From positions 21,396-85,395 of the forward strand of contig NZ_SMLL01000010.1 of NCBI RefSeq assembly GCF_004681965.1: a stretch of DNA of 64,000 nucleotides, read 5' to 3'. This document shows, piece by piece, positions 1 through 16,400 of this stretch. Under the pieces are notes generated by a model, which saw only the letters and a program-made list of their open reading frames with translations, had not been told where the DNA came from and made no database searches. How positions within the stretch are numbered: the stretch's first letter is position 1; each line of letters begins with the position of its first letter. The position numbers and the translations under genes were made by a program. This DNA is from Ramlibacter rhizophilus (GTDB lineage Bacteria > Pseudomonadota > Gammaproteobacteria > Burkholderiales > Burkholderiaceae_C).

Positions 1-24
1 ATGAAAGCCGCCCTCACGGCCTGA
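1..24 (+). CDS. atpH: ATP synthase delta subunit, 3' end only
   Basis: Only the last seven codons and a TGA stop are inside the window (reading M-K-A-A-L-T-A). This matches the usual C-terminus of betaproteobacterial AtpH, and AtpH is the expected gene immediately upstream of atpA in the standard atpBEFHAGDC order. The call rests on gene order and this short tail. The delta subunit connects the F1 head to the peripheral stalk. Confidence 0.7.
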   Translation: MKAALTA

Positions 25-81
25 TCCCACGGGCCGCCACGTGCCGCTCGCAGCCCGCAACCCTTACCAAAGGAAAGAGTC

Positions 82-1635
<1,554 letters not shown>

Positions 1636-1651
1636 GGCGCAGGGGAGTCGC

Positions 1652-3975
<2,324 letters not shown>

Positions 3976-3978
3976 GCC

Positions 3979-4407
3979 ATGGTGGACAGCACCCACACCA
4001 TCCACGTGGACGTGGTCAGCGCCGAGGAGTCCATCTTCTCCGGCGAGGCCCGCTTCGTGGCGCTGCCGGGTGAAGCCGGCGAGCTGGGCATCTACCCCCG
4101 GCACACGCCCCTGATCACCCGCATCCGGCCCGGCTCGGTGCGCATCGAGAAGGCCGACGGCACCGAGGAGTTCGTCTTCGTCGCCGGCGGCGTGCTCGAA
4201 GTGCAGCCCAACACCGTCACCGTGCTGTCCGACACCGCCATCCGCGGCAAGGACCTCGACGAGGAAAAGGCCAACGAATCGCGCCGCGCCGCCGAAGAAG
4301 CCTTGAAGAACGCCAAGAGCGACATCGACCTGGCCAAGGCCCAGTCCGAACTCGCCGTCATGGCCGCCCAGATCGCCGCCCTGCGCAAGTACCGCCAGAA
4401 GCGCTGA
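3979..4407 (+). CDS. atpC: F1Fo ATP synthase subunit epsilon
   Basis: This is the small rotor subunit that links gamma to the c-ring and can inhibit ATP hydrolysis. It is 142 residues, typical for betaproteobacteria. The N-terminal beta-sandwich domain contains [14 protein letters not shown]. The C-terminal two-helix domain (from about residue 90) is rich in Ala, Glu and Lys. It starts 3 bases after the atpD stop and is the last gene of the operon. Three repeated terminator hairpins follow it. Confidence 0.96.
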   Translation: MVDSTHTIHVDVVSAEESIFSGEARFVALPGEAGELGIYPRHTPLITRIRPGSVRIEKADGTEEFVFVAGGVLEVQPNTVTVLSDTAIRGKDLDEEKANESRRAAEEALKNAKSDIDLAKAQSELAVMAAQIAALRKYRQKR

Positions 4408-4448
4408 CCGGCCCCCCGCAACAAGAACGCGCTAAAAACCCGCGCACT

Positions 4449-4477
4449 AGCCCCGCTCGAAAGAGCGGGGCTTTTTT
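4449..4477 (+). terminator. Intrinsic terminator of the atp operon, copy 1
   Basis: A 10-bp perfect stem (4449-4458 with 4463-4472) closed by a GAAA tetraloop is followed by six T residues. It is 41 bases after the atpC stop and is a textbook rho-independent terminator for the atp operon. Confidence 0.9.
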
Positions 4478-4515
4478 ATGTACCGCCCCTGGGCGCCGGG
4501 AGCGCAGCGACGAGC

Positions 4516-4543
4516 GCCCCGCTCGAAAGAGCGGGGCTTTTTT
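4516..4543 (+). terminator. Intrinsic terminator, copy 2 of the repeat
   Basis: A 9-bp stem (4516-4524 with 4529-4537) with a GAAA loop and six T residues is nearly identical to the hairpin 66 bases upstream. It would catch transcripts that read through copy 1. Confidence 0.8.
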
Positions 4544-4581
4544 ACGTACCGCCCCTGGGCGCCGGGAGCGCAGCGACGAGC

Positions 4582-4610
4582 GCCCCGCTCGAAAGAGCGG
4601 GGCTCTTTTG
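4582..4610 (+). terminator. Intrinsic terminator, copy 3 of the repeat
   Basis: It has the same 9-bp stem (4582-4590 with 4595-4603) and GAAA loop. The T tract is interrupted (TCTTTTG), so this copy is probably weaker. On the minus strand the stem is not followed by a good T tract, so the array mainly stops plus-strand transcription. Confidence 0.65.
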
Positions 4611-4662
4611 TGTGCGCCCCTTGGGCGCGGGAGCGCAGCGACGAGCGCCCACGCGCCACCCA

Positions 4663-5180
4663 TCACCCCAGCACCGGCGCGTCCGGCAATTCGTTGGGGC
4701 TCGCGCGGCCCGGCTCGGCGGGGAAGTGTTCCACCAGCAGCGCCGACACTTCCTCCAGCGCCTGCGTGAGCCCGTCCTCGAAGCGCCCGGCGCGGAACGC
4801 TTCGCGCATGCGGCCCACCACCTGCTGCCAGCGCGCCGCATCCACGTGCCGCGCCAGGCCCCGGTCGGCCACGATCTCGATCGCGTGCTCGGCCAGCAGC
4901 AGGTAGATCAGCACCCCGTTGTCGTCCTCGGTGTCCCACACGCGCAGCTTGCCGAAGATGGAAATCGCGCGCTCACGCGCCGAGGCATCACGCCAGATGT
5001 AGCTGTTGGGCAGACCCCCTTCCACGTAGATGCGGATCTCGCCCGTGTGCCGCCGCTCGCTGGCTGCGACGCGCTGCTCCAGGCGCTGCAGTAGCTCGGG
5101 CGACATGGCCCGCCGCAGGGTCGTGTCGTCCTGCCAGCGGTGGCGCATGAGGCGCCCGATGCGACGAATGAGCTTTCCCA

Positions 5181-5181
<1 letters not shown>
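4663..5181 (-). CDS. TPM-domain protein, soluble (DUF477/YgcG-like)
   Basis: A 172-residue protein with a TPM (TLP18.3/Psb32/MOLO-1) domain spanning about residues 28-160. It contains the family-typical stretches GEIRIYVEG, WDTEDDNGVLIYLLLAEH and IEIVADRGLAR. There is no signal peptide and no clear membrane segment, unlike its upstream neighbour, so it probably acts in the cytosol or peripherally. The ATG at 5181 shares its A with the upstream TGA stop (TGATG), implying translational coupling. A GTG one codon earlier is possible. It is the third gene of a lemA-TPM-TPM operon, and its biochemical function is not established. Confidence 0.8.
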
Positions 5182-6140
<959 letters not shown>

Positions 6141-6153
6141 GCCCCGCGAGCCC

Positions 6154-6774
6154 TCAGCGCGTGGTGGCGTTCGGATTGGCCGGGGGCGCCCCGGTGCCGA
6201 AGTCCACGCGCGGCGGTGTGGCGATCTGCGCCTCGTTCTGCACCGCGAAGGTGGGCTTGGGGTCGTAGCTGAAGACCATGGCCGTGAGGTTGGTCGGAAA
6301 GCTGCGTGCCAGCACGTTGTACTGCTGCACCGCCTGGATGTAGCGGTTGCGTGCCACGGTGATGCGGTTCTCGGTGCCCTCCAGCTGGATGCGCAGGTCG
6401 CGGAAGCCCTGGTTGGCCTTCAGGTCGGGGTAGCGTTCGCTCACCGCCATCAGGCGGCTGAGCGCGGAGGACAGTTCGCCCTGCGCCTGCTGGAAGCGCT
6501 CGAAGGCCTGCGGGTTGTTCAGCGTCTCGGGCGTGACCTGCATGCTGGTGGCGCGCGAGCGCGCCTCGATCACGCGGCTGAGCGTCTCCTGCTCGAAGTT
6601 CGCCTCGCCCTTGACGGTCTCCACCAGGTTGGGTACGAGGTCGGCGCGGCGCTGGTACTGGTTGAGGACCTCGCTCCAGGCGGACTTGGTCTGCTCGTCC
6701 AGGCGTTGGAAATCGTTGTAGCCGCAGCCGCTCAGGGCGAGGACGGCCACGAGGAGGGCAAACCAGCGTTTCAT
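6154..6774 (-). CDS. lemA: LemA family lipoprotein
   Basis: This 206-residue protein has a lipoprotein signal ending in LSGC (Cys at residue 17), so it is probably anchored in the outer or inner membrane. The rest is the LemA helical domain, with VPNLVETVKGEANFEQETLSRVIEARS at about residues 48-75 and the conserved YN(VL)LARSFPTN near residue 150. Function is unresolved; lemA is commonly the first gene of an operon with TPM-domain genes, as here. Confidence 0.92.
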   Translation of the reverse strand: MKRWFALLVAVLALSGCGYNDFQRLDEQTKSAWSEVLNQYQRRADLVPNLVETVKGEANFEQETLSRVIEARSRATSMQVTPETLNNPQAFERFQQAQGELSSALSRLMAVSERYPDLKANQGFRDLRIQLEGTENRITVARNRYIQAVQQYNVLARSFPTNLTAMVFSYDPKPTFAVQNEAQIATPPRVDFGTGAPPANPNATTR

Positions 6775-6863
6775 GCGACGAACTCTCGGGAAGCGGATCG
6801 GGGCGAAAACAGTAGCACAGCGACGCCGGCCCGGGGCGCCGTTGCCGGCACAATCGGCCGGCC

Positions 6864-7313
6864 ATGACCCGAAACAAGCTCCAGGCCGCCAACCTCGAAG
6901 GCAATGCCGACGACGTGGAGGCGGCGTTCTACGACGCCCTGCAGCACGGGGACATCGACCAGCTCATGGCCTGCTGGGCCGACGAGGACGAGATCGTTTG
7001 CGTGCACCCCGGTGGGCCACGCGTGGTCGGGCCCGTGGCCATCCGCGCCACCTTCGAGGCCATGTTCGCCAACGGCAGCATCAGCGCCCATCCGCAGCAG
7101 GTGCGCAAACTGGAGTCCGTGGGCAGCTGCGTGCATCACCTGGTCGAGCGGGTGGAGGTGCAGACACCGGCCGGCCCGCGCCAGGCCTGGGTGATCGCCA
7201 CCAACGTCTATCTCAAGACCGCGCAGGGCTGGCGGCTCGTGGCCCACCATGCCAGCCCCGGCACGGCCGGCGAACTGCAGGAGGTGTCGGACCGGCCCTC
7301 CGTGCTGCACTGA
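6864..7313 (+). CDS. NTF2-like / SnoaL-like domain protein
   Basis: This 149-residue protein has the cone-shaped alpha+beta fold signature of the SnoaL/DUF4440 group. It has an opening helix (ADDVEAAFYDALQHGDIDQLM), then WADEDEIVCVHPGG, a helix with GPVAIRATFEAMF, and a C-terminal strand WRLVAHHAS. Such proteins act as small isomerases, cyclases or ligand binders; no substrate can be read from this sequence. It is divergent from lemA with an 89-base gap and 11 bases upstream of the hydrolase gene, so the two are probably co-transcribed. Confidence 0.8.
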   Translation: MTRNKLQAANLEGNADDVEAAFYDALQHGDIDQLMACWADEDEIVCVHPGGPRVVGPVAIRATFEAMFANGSISAHPQQVRKLESVGSCVHHLVERVEVQTPAGPRQAWVIATNVYLKTAQGWRLVAHHASPGTAGELQEVSDRPSVLH

Positions 7314-7324
7314 GGAGCCGCTGC

Positions 7325-8368
7325 ATGGCGGGTGGACAGGCGTCCGGCGTGGGGATGGCCTTGCCCGCACGCAACGGTGCCTCGCGCCTGGACTACCGCG
7401 CACCGTGGTGGCTTCCCGGCGGCAACCTGCAGACCATCTGGCCGGCGCTCTTCGGCCGTCGCACCTGGGACGGCCCCGTCGTGTACCGGCGCGAGCGCTG
7501 GACCACGCCCGATGCCGACTTCATCGACCTCGACTGGCTGGAGTCCGCCGGCCACCGGCCGCCGCCGGAGGCGCCGCTGCTGGTGCTGTTCCACGGCCTG
7601 GAGGGCTCTTCGCGCAGCCACTATGCCGAGGCCTTCGCCGACTTCGCGCGCAGCCAGGGCCTGCATTTCGCGGTGCCGCACTTTCGCGGCTGCAGCGGCG
7701 AGATCAACCTGGGTCCGCGGGCCTACCACTCGGGCGACTACGAGGAGGTCGGCTGGATCCTGGCGGGGCTGCGGCAGGCGCACCCGGGCCCCGTGCTGGC
7801 GGTCGGCATTTCGCTGGGCGGCAACGCGCTGCTGCGCTGGGCGGCCGAGGCGGGCGACCAGGCGCGGCAGGTCGTCCGCGCGGTCGCGGCGGTGTGCTCG
7901 CCGCTGGATCTCGCCGCCGGGGGTCGGGCCATCGGGCGCGGCTTCAACCGGCTGGTGTACACGGGCATGTTCCTGCGCAGCATGAAGCCCAAGGCGCTGA
8001 AGAAGCTGGCGCAGCACCCGGGCCTGTTCGACCGCGAGGCGCTGCTGGCCGCGCGCGACCTGTACGCCTTCGACAACATCTTCACCGCGCCCCTGCACGG
8101 CTTCCGGGACACCGACGACTACTACGCCCGCGCCTCGGCCAAGCCGCACCTGCAACGCATCCGCATTCCGGCGCTGGCGCTCAATGCGGGCAACGACCCC
8201 TTCGTGCCCGCCGCCAGCCTGCCGCGGGCGCAGGAGGCCGGCGCCTGGGTGACGCTCTGGCAGCCCGCCGAGGGCGGCCACGTGGGATTCCCGAGCGGCC
8301 AGCCGCGCGGCCACGTGCGCTTCATGCCCGAGCAGGTGGGACGCTGGCTGCTGGCCGCGCTGCCTTGA
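7325..8368 (+). CDS. Alpha/beta hydrolase, YheT family
   Basis: This 347-residue serine hydrolase belongs to the YheT/ABHD1-3 group. Typical blocks are APWWLPGGNLQTIWPALF near the N-terminus, FHGLEGSSRSHYAE (oxyanion/HGL region) at about residue 95, the nucleophile elbow GISLGGNALLRW at about residue 160, and EGGHVGFP with the catalytic His near the C-terminus. Substrates in bacteria are uncertain (esterase activity is likely). The ATG at 7325 is chosen because it follows GAGGAGCCGCTGC and gives the usual N-terminus; an ATG at 7355 is an alternative. Confidence 0.85.
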   Translation: MAGGQASGVGMALPARNGASRLDYRAPWWLPGGNLQTIWPALFGRRTWDGPVVYRRERWTTPDADFIDLDWLESAGHRPPPEAPLLVLFHGLEGSSRSHYAEAFADFARSQGLHFAVPHFRGCSGEINLGPRAYHSGDYEEVGWILAGLRQAHPGPVLAVGISLGGNALLRWAAEAGDQARQVVRAVAAVCSPLDLAAGGRAIGRGFNRLVYTGMFLRSMKPKALKKLAQHPGLFDREALLAARDLYAFDNIFTAPLHGFRDTDDYYARASAKPHLQRIRIPALALNAGNDPFVPAASLPRAQEAGAWVTLWQPAEGGHVGFPSGQPRGHVRFMPEQVGRWLLAALP

Positions 8369-8375
8369 GAAGGCT

Positions 8376-10457
8376 TCAGCGTGCCGGCTGCCGGGGCGCG
8401 CGCCGTGCGGCGGTAGGGACAAGGGCGCTGCGCGGCGCCGTCGTTGCAGCCGCGGCGGTGGGTGCGGGCGTCCTCGCGGCTGCCGCAGCGGCTTCCGCCG
8501 CCGCCGCTCCCGGTGGCCAGGCCACCTCGGCGGCAGGGCGCTGCTTGCCTACCGGCGCCGCGGCCTGTCCCTTCTGCACGGCGGCGAGATCCTCCTCGCT
8601 CGGGTAGAGGCCGGCGAGCCAGTAGTCGAAGACACGCCGCGCGATCGGCGCGGCAGCCGCGGCGCCGAAGCCGGCGTTCTCCACGACCACCGCCACCGCG
8701 ATCTTCGGGTCGTCGGCCGGCGCGAAGGCGATGTAGAGCGAGTGATCGCGCTGGTGCTCCTCCAGCTTGGCCGCGTCGTACTTCTGCCGCTGGCCGATGG
8801 TGACCGCCTGCGCCGTGCCGGTCTTGCCGCCGCTGAGGTAGGGCGAGCCGGCGAACACCCGCGTGGAGGTGCCGCCCTGGGTCACCCCGACCATGGCCCG
8901 GCGCACCGCTTCCACGTGCTGCGGCTTGTAGTTGAGGTTCACGCCCGGCTCCAGCGGCAGCGGCTCGGTCTGGTGGCTCACCGGGTCCTGGGTGGCGATC
9001 ACCAGTCGCGGCTTGTGCTTGATGCCGCCGTTGACCAGCGTGGCCGTGGCGTGCGCGAGCTGCAGCATGGTGAAGCTGTTGTAGCCCTGGCCAATGCCCA
9101 GCGAGATGGTCTCGCCCGCGAACCACTTCTTCTGCTCGGGCCGGCGGTAGTAGTTGCGCTTCCACTCCTGGCTGGGCAGGATGCCGCGCACTTCGCCGGG
9201 GATGTCGATGCCCGTGAGCTGGCCGAAGCCCAGCGGCTTCATGAAGTCGTGCATCGCATCCACCCCCATCTCGTTGGCCAGGGAGTAGTAGTACACGTTG
9301 CTCGACTTGACGATGCTCACGTGCAGGTCCACCGGACCCAGCCCGTGGTCGCCGTGGCTGCGGAACACGTGGCCGCCGAAGGACCAGGAGCCGTTGTCCT
9401 GGATGATCTGGCCCGCGGTGCGCTTGCCCGTCTCCAGGGCTGCCAGCGCCATGAAGGGCTTGTAGGTCGAGCCCGGCGGGTAGGTGCCGCGCAGGGCGCG
9501 ATTGAGCAGGGGCTTGTCCAGCGACTCGTTCAGCGCCTGCCAGTTCTCGCTGTCGATGCCATCGACGAAGAGGTTGGGATCGAAGGTGGGCTTGGAGACG
9601 AAGGCCAGCACCTCGCCCGACTTGGGGTCCAGCGCCACCAGCGCCCCGCGGCGGGGGCCGAACATCTGCTCCACCAGGTGCTGCAGCTTGATGTCGATGG
9701 AGAGCATCACCGTGTCGCCGGGCGTGGCGGGCAGGCTCGCCAGCTTGCGCACCGCGCGCCCGCCCGCCGAGGTCTCCAGCTCCTCCACCCCGGTGGTCCC
9801 GTGCAGGCGCTGCTCCAGGCTCTGCTCCACGCCGAGCTTGCCGATGTACTCGGTACCCCGGTAGTTGGCCTGGACCTCCTCGTCCCACTCCTCCATGGCC
9901 TTCTTCTCGGCCTGGTTGATGCGGCCGATGTAGCCGATCACATGGCTGCCCAGCTCACCCCAGGGGTAGTTGCGGAACAGCCGGGCCCGGATGTCCACGC
10001 CGGGAAAGCGGAAACGCTGCGCGGTGAAGCGGGCGACTTCCTCCTCGTTCAGCTTGGTGCGGATCGGAAGCGACTCGAAGCTCTTGGACTCGTCCAGCAG
10101 CTTGCGGAAACGTCGGCGGTCGCGGGGCTGGATCTCTACGATCCTGGACAGCGCGTTGATCGTGTCCTCCAGCGGCGCCTGCAGGCGCGAAGGCGTGATC
10201 TCCAGGGTGTAGGCCGAGTAGTTGGTCGCCAGCACGATGCCGTTGCGGTCCAGGATCAGCCCCCGGTTGGGCACCACCGGCACGACCGCCGTGCGGTTCG
10301 CCTCGGCCCGTTCGCTGAACTGCTCGTGCCGCACCACCTGCAGCCAGACCAGCCGCGCCACCAGCAGCAGGAAGCACACCAGCACCACCACGCTGGCCAC
10401 CAGCACGCGCAGGCGGAACCGCGAAAGGTCGGCTTCGATGTTGCGGAGTTCTGTCAC
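8376..10457 (-). CDS. mrdA: Penicillin-binding protein 2, elongation transpeptidase
   Basis: This is the peptidoglycan transpeptidase of the elongasome, working with MreB, MreC and MreD. It has a single N-terminal membrane helix (about residues 17-40), a dimerisation domain and a transpeptidase domain. The catalytic Ser is in PPGSTYKP (about residue 330), with SSN (about 384) and a KTGTAQ motif (about 545). The start is GTG, giving MTELRNIEADLSRFRLRV, the usual N-terminus. The protein is 693 residues because of an Ala/Pro-rich C-terminal tail of roughly 70 residues after the transpeptidase domain. It is the last gene of the mreBCD-mrdA operon. Confidence 0.95.
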   Translation of the reverse strand: MTELRNIEADLSRFRLRVLVASVVVLVCFLLLVARLVWLQVVRHEQFSERAEANRTAVVPVVPNRGLILDRNGIVLATNYSAYTLEITPSRLQAPLEDTINALSRIVEIQPRDRRRFRKLLDESKSFESLPIRTKLNEEEVARFTAQRFRFPGVDIRARLFRNYPWGELGSHVIGYIGRINQAEKKAMEEWDEEVQANYRGTEYIGKLGVEQSLEQRLHGTTGVEELETSAGGRAVRKLASLPATPGDTVMLSIDIKLQHLVEQMFGPRRGALVALDPKSGEVLAFVSKPTFDPNLFVDGIDSENWQALNESLDKPLLNRALRGTYPPGSTYKPFMALAALETGKRTAGQIIQDNGSWSFGGHVFRSHGDHGLGPVDLHVSIVKSSNVYYYSLANEMGVDAMHDFMKPLGFGQLTGIDIPGEVRGILPSQEWKRNYYRRPEQKKWFAGETISLGIGQGYNSFTMLQLAHATATLVNGGIKHKPRLVIATQDPVSHQTEPLPLEPGVNLNYKPQHVEAVRRAMVGVTQGGTSTRVFAGSPYLSGGKTGTAQAVTIGQRQKYDAAKLEEHQRDHSLYIAFAPADDPKIAVAVVVENAGFGAAAAAPIARRVFDYWLAGLYPSEEDLAAVQKGQAAAPVGKQRPAAEVAWPPGAAAAEAAAAAARTPAPTAAAATTAPRSALVPTAARRAPRQPAR

Positions 10458-10471
10458 TGAGGGGAGGGCGG

Positions 10472-10990
10472 CTACAGCGGCCTATTCTCATCCGGGTCCG
10501 GCGCCCTTCGCTGCGGGGCCAGCAGCAGTACGCTCACCACCGGCCAAAGCAGGGATTCGATCACGGGCGCGAGCGCGATCTCCGGCCCGGGGAAGATGCC
10601 GCCGGCCAGCAGGCGCAGGGCCAGCTCGATGGCGTGGGCGGCGGCGAAAAGGGGCAGCACCTGGACTGCCTGCGAGGGCACGGAAAACCACAGCAGGCGC
10701 CGGTGGATGGTGATGGCGAAGTAACTGAGCGTGGTGTAGGCCAGCGCATGCTGGCCCAGCAGGCCGGCCTGGTGGACGTCCATGGCCAGGCCGAAGACGA
10801 AGGCGGTCACGATCCCCACGCGCAAAGGCTGGTGCACGCTCCAGAAGACCAGCACCAGCGCGAGCAGGTCCGGCATCCAGGCCACGCGCCCGAGCGGCAG
10901 CATGTTCACCAGCAGCGCGACCAGCAGGCTGCTCCAGATGAACAGGGGATTGGCCGGCAGCAGCAGCTGCTGGCCGGGGCGCATGATCAT
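10472..10990 (-). CDS. mreD: Rod-shape-determining membrane protein MreD
   Basis: This 172-residue integral membrane protein has about five hydrophobic segments. It carries the MreD hallmarks LVNMLPLGRVAWMPDLLALVLVFW and FGLAMDVHQAGLLGQHALAY. It links MreC and PBP2 within the elongasome. The ATG at 10990 overlaps the mreC stop by four bases (ATGA), implying translational coupling. The stop is TAG, 14 bases before the mrdA GTG. Confidence 0.93.
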   Translation of the reverse strand: MIMRPGQQLLLPANPLFIWSSLLVALLVNMLPLGRVAWMPDLLALVLVFWSVHQPLRVGIVTAFVFGLAMDVHQAGLLGQHALAYTTLSYFAITIHRRLLWFSVPSQAVQVLPLFAAAHAIELALRLLAGGIFPGPEIALAPVIESLLWPVVSVLLLAPQRRAPDPDENRPL

Positions 10991-11907
10991 CGGCGGCCTC
11001 CCTTGGCGCCGGGCACCGGGTCGTCGGCGGGCGGGCGCGGCGGCAGCAGCGAGGCGGTGGGCTGCAGCACCATCACGTGGCGGGCGCCGGCGGCCAGGGC
11101 CAGCGGCGTGGCGTGGATGCGGGCGAAGGCGGTGTCCGCGCGGCGCTCGACCTTGTCGATCCGCGCCACCGGCAGGCCGGCCGGATAGACCCCGTCGATG
11201 CCGCTGGTGGTGAGCAGGTCGCCGGCCTTCACGTCGGCGCCCGCAGGCATGAAGCGCAGCTCCAGCGAGCCGACCTGGCTGCCGGACGGCTCGCCGTACA
11301 CCACGCCGCGCACGCCGGTGCGGGCATTCAGGATGGGTGTGGCGTGGTCGCGGTCGGTGACCAGCGTGACCTCGCTGACCATGCCGTGCGCCCGCGTCAC
11401 CTGGCCGAGCACGCCGCCTTCGTCGATCACCGGCGAGCCGGGCGCGATGCCCTGCGCCGCGCCCTTGTCGATGATCACCTTGCGGGTGTAGGGGTCGGGT
11501 GCGTCGTAGAGGACCTGGGCGGCCACGGCGGGCGCCTGGAGGCGTTCGCGCAGCTCGAGCAGCTTGCGCAGGCGCTCGTTTTCCTGTGCGAGCTGCTCGA
11601 CCTGGTGCGCGCGCAGGGACTGCTCGGCCAGGCGGGCGCGGGCCTCGGTCTCGGCGGCCTGGGCGCTGCGCAAGGACTGGAAATAGCCGCCGGCGTACTG
11701 CACCGCCAGCACGGGGCGCATCGCCACCCACTGCACGGGGTAGAGCACGGTGGCCACCGCCGAGCGCAGCGGGCCGGTCACCTTGAAGCGGGTGTCGGCC
11801 ACCATGAGGAACAGCGCCAGGGCGCTGCACACCATCAGCTTGGACAGGGCCGAGGGGCCCTGCTTGAAGAACGGCGGGGGGGTTCTGTCCAGCGTACCGA
11901 GCGGCAT
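10987..11907 (-). CDS. mreC: Rod-shape-determining protein MreC
   Basis: This 306-residue bitopic membrane protein has a short cytosolic N-terminus, one membrane helix (about residues 22-42), a coiled coil (about 70-115, rich in Ala, Glu, Arg and Leu) and a periplasmic beta-rich domain. The typical blocks are VIDKGAAQGI and LTTSGIDGVYPAGLPVA. It is 24 bases downstream of mreB. The C-terminal tail is Pro/Gly/Arg-rich and probably disordered. Confidence 0.94.
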   Translation of the reverse strand: MPLGTLDRTPPPFFKQGPSALSKLMVCSALALFLMVADTRFKVTGPLRSAVATVLYPVQWVAMRPVLAVQYAGGYFQSLRSAQAAETEARARLAEQSLRAHQVEQLAQENERLRKLLELRERLQAPAVAAQVLYDAPDPYTRKVIIDKGAAQGIAPGSPVIDEGGVLGQVTRAHGMVSEVTLVTDRDHATPILNARTGVRGVVYGEPSGSQVGSLELRFMPAGADVKAGDLLTTSGIDGVYPAGLPVARIDKVERRADTAFARIHATPLALAAGARHVMVLQPTASLLPPRPPADDPVPGAKGGRR

Positions 11908-11931
11908 CGCTGTCCTTGCGCGGTAGGGGGC

Positions 11932-13149
<1,218 letters not shown>

Positions 13150-13171
13150 CTATTTCCTTGGCTTGTTGCCC

Positions 13172-13471
13172 ATGGCACTGACCCCCGAAGACATCGGCCG
13201 CATCGCGCACCTGGCGCGGCTCGAACTCGATCCCGACGCGCAGGCCCGCATGCTGGCGCAGATCAACGGCTTCTTCGACATCGTCGAGCGGATGCGTGCG
13301 GTCGACACCAGCGGCGTGGAGCCGCTGGCCCACCCCCTGGACGCCCTGGAGGAGGTCTCGCTGCGCCTGCGCGAGGACGTGGTGAGCGAGTCCGACCAGC
13401 GCGAGGCCAACCAGCGCAGCGCCCCGGCCGTCGAGCGCGGCCTCTTTCTCGTGCCCAAGGTGATCGAATGA
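13172..13471 (+). CDS. gatC: Asp-tRNA(Asn)/Glu-tRNA(Gln) amidotransferase subunit C
   Basis: This 99-residue belt subunit stabilises GatA-GatB in the complex that amidates misacylated Glu-tRNA(Gln) or Asp-tRNA(Asn). It has the family core [14 protein letters not shown] near the N-terminus and [21 protein letters not shown] in the second half. The ATG at 13172 gives the usual N-terminus ([19 protein letters not shown]); an in-frame TTG lies three codons upstream. Its stop overlaps the gatA start by four bases. Confidence 0.95.
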   Translation: MALTPEDIGRIAHLARLELDPDAQARMLAQINGFFDIVERMRAVDTSGVEPLAHPLDALEEVSLRLREDVVSESDQREANQRSAPAVERGLFLVPKVIE

Positions 13472-14931
13472 GCGAACTGCACCACCTTGGCGTCACGGCG
13501 CTGGCGGCGGCCCTCGCGAAGCGCGAGGTCTCGGCCGTGGAGGCTGCGCAGCATTTCCTGGACCGCATCACGCGCCACCAGGACCTCGGCGCCTTCCTCG
13601 CCACCGACCCGGAAGTCTCCCTGGCGCAGGCCGCCGAGGCCGACCGCCGCATCGCGGCCGGCGACACCGCGCCGCTCCTGGGCGTGCCCATCGCGCACAA
13701 GGACATCTTCGTCACCCGCGACTTTCCCACCACCGCCGGCTCGCGCATGCTGGCCGGCTACCGCTCGCCCTTCGACGCCACCGTGGTCACCCGCCTGGCC
13801 GAGGCCGGCGCGGTCACGCTGGGCAAGCTCAATTGCGACGAGTTCGCCATGGGCTCGGCCAACGAGAACTCGGCGTTCGGCCCGGTGCGCAACCCCTGGG
13901 ACACGGGCCGCATTCCGGGCGGATCCTCCGGCGGCAGCGCCGCCGCGGTGGCCGCCGGCCTGGCCGCCGCCGTCACCGGCACGGACACGGGCGGCTCCAT
14001 CCGCCAGCCGGCGTCCTTCTGCGGCATCACCGGCATCAAGCCCACCTACGGGCGCGCCTCGCGCTACGGCATGGTGGCCTTCGCCTCCAGCCTCGACCAG
14101 GCGGGGCCGATGGCCCGGTCGGCGCAGGATTGCGCGGTGCTGCTCTCGGCCCTCTGCGGCCCCGATCCGGACCGCGACTCGACCTCGCTGGACGTGCCGG
14201 CGGAGGACTTCGGCCGCGCGCTGGGCGATTCGCTGGAAGGGCTTCGCATCGGCGTGCCGCGCGAGTTCTTCGGCGAAGGCTTGGCGGTCGACGTGCGCGC
14301 CGCCATCGACGCGGCGCTGGCCGAGTACCAGCGCCTGGGCGCCAGGCTGGTGGACATCTCGCTGCCTCGCACCGAACTGTCCATCCCGGTGTACTACATC
14401 ATCGCGCCGGCCGAAGCCTCGTCCAACCTCTCGCGCTTCGACGGCGTGAAGTTCGGACACCGCGCCAAGGAGTACACGGACCTGCTGGACATGTACAAGA
14501 AGACCCGCGCCGAGGGCTTCGGCGACGAGGTCAAGCGCCGCATCATGATCGGCACCTACGTGCTCTCGCACGGCTATTACGACGCCTACTACCTGCAGGC
14601 GCAAAAGATCCGCCGCATGATCGCGGACGACTTCCGGGCAGCGTTCACGAATTGCGACCTCATCGCCGGCCCCGTGGCGCCCACGGTGGCCTGGAAGCTC
14701 GGCGAGCACGGCAACGACCCGCTGGCCGACTACCTGGCCGACATCTTCACCTTGCCCGGCTCGCTTGCGGGCCTGCCGGGCATGAGCATTCCCTGCGGCT
14801 TCGGCGAGGGCGGCATGCCGGTGGGCTTGCAGTTGATCGGCAACTACTTCGGCGAAGCCAAGCTCCTCAACGCGGCCCACCGCTTCCAGCAGGCCACCGA
14901 CTTCCACGCGCGCCGCCCCGAAGGGTTCTGA
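13468..14931 (+). CDS. gatA: Asp-tRNA(Asn)/Glu-tRNA(Gln) amidotransferase subunit A
   Basis: This 487-residue amidase-signature enzyme releases ammonia from glutamine for the GatB active site. The Ser-cisSer-Lys triad is visible: Lys in [10 protein letters not shown] (about residue 76), and the serines in the Gly/Ser-rich stretch [21 protein letters not shown] through [11 protein letters not shown] (about 150-180). Start ATG overlaps the gatC stop (ATGA), so translation is probably coupled. Length and motifs are normal. Confidence 0.97.
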   Translation: MSELHHLGVTALAAALAKREVSAVEAAQHFLDRITRHQDLGAFLATDPEVSLAQAAEADRRIAAGDTAPLLGVPIAHKDIFVTRDFPTTAGSRMLAGYRSPFDATVVTRLAEAGAVTLGKLNCDEFAMGSANENSAFGPVRNPWDTGRIPGGSSGGSAAAVAAGLAAAVTGTDTGGSIRQPASFCGITGIKPTYGRASRYGMVAFASSLDQAGPMARSAQDCAVLLSALCGPDPDRDSTSLDVPAEDFGRALGDSLEGLRIGVPREFFGEGLAVDVRAAIDAALAEYQRLGARLVDISLPRTELSIPVYYIIAPAEASSNLSRFDGVKFGHRAKEYTDLLDMYKKTRAEGFGDEVKRRIMIGTYVLSHGYYDAYYLQAQKIRRMIADDFRAAFTNCDLIAGPVAPTVAWKLGEHGNDPLADYLADIFTLPGSLAGLPGMSIPCGFGEGGMPVGLQLIGNYFGEAKLLNAAHRFQQATDFHARRPEGF

Positions 14932-14935
14932 AGCC

Positions 14936-16384
<1,449 letters not shown>

Positions 16385-16400
16385 GGGGCGCTGCTATCGC

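Larger units (their letters stand above)
4449..4650. repeat. 66-bp tandem repeat, three hairpin copies and a partial fourth
   Basis: The hairpins at 4450, 4516 and 4582 are exactly 66 bases apart. The spacer between them (centred on GGGAGCGCAGCGACGAGCGC) is repeated almost without change, and a last spacer copy ends at about 4650. The repeat lies wholly in the gap between atpC and the convergent TPM-domain gene. Confidence 0.9.

Noticed and set aside
4449..4650. CRISPR array
   Set aside because: The 66-base units repeat entirely, spacer included, and each contains a terminator hairpin with a T tract; there are no unique spacers and no cas genes.
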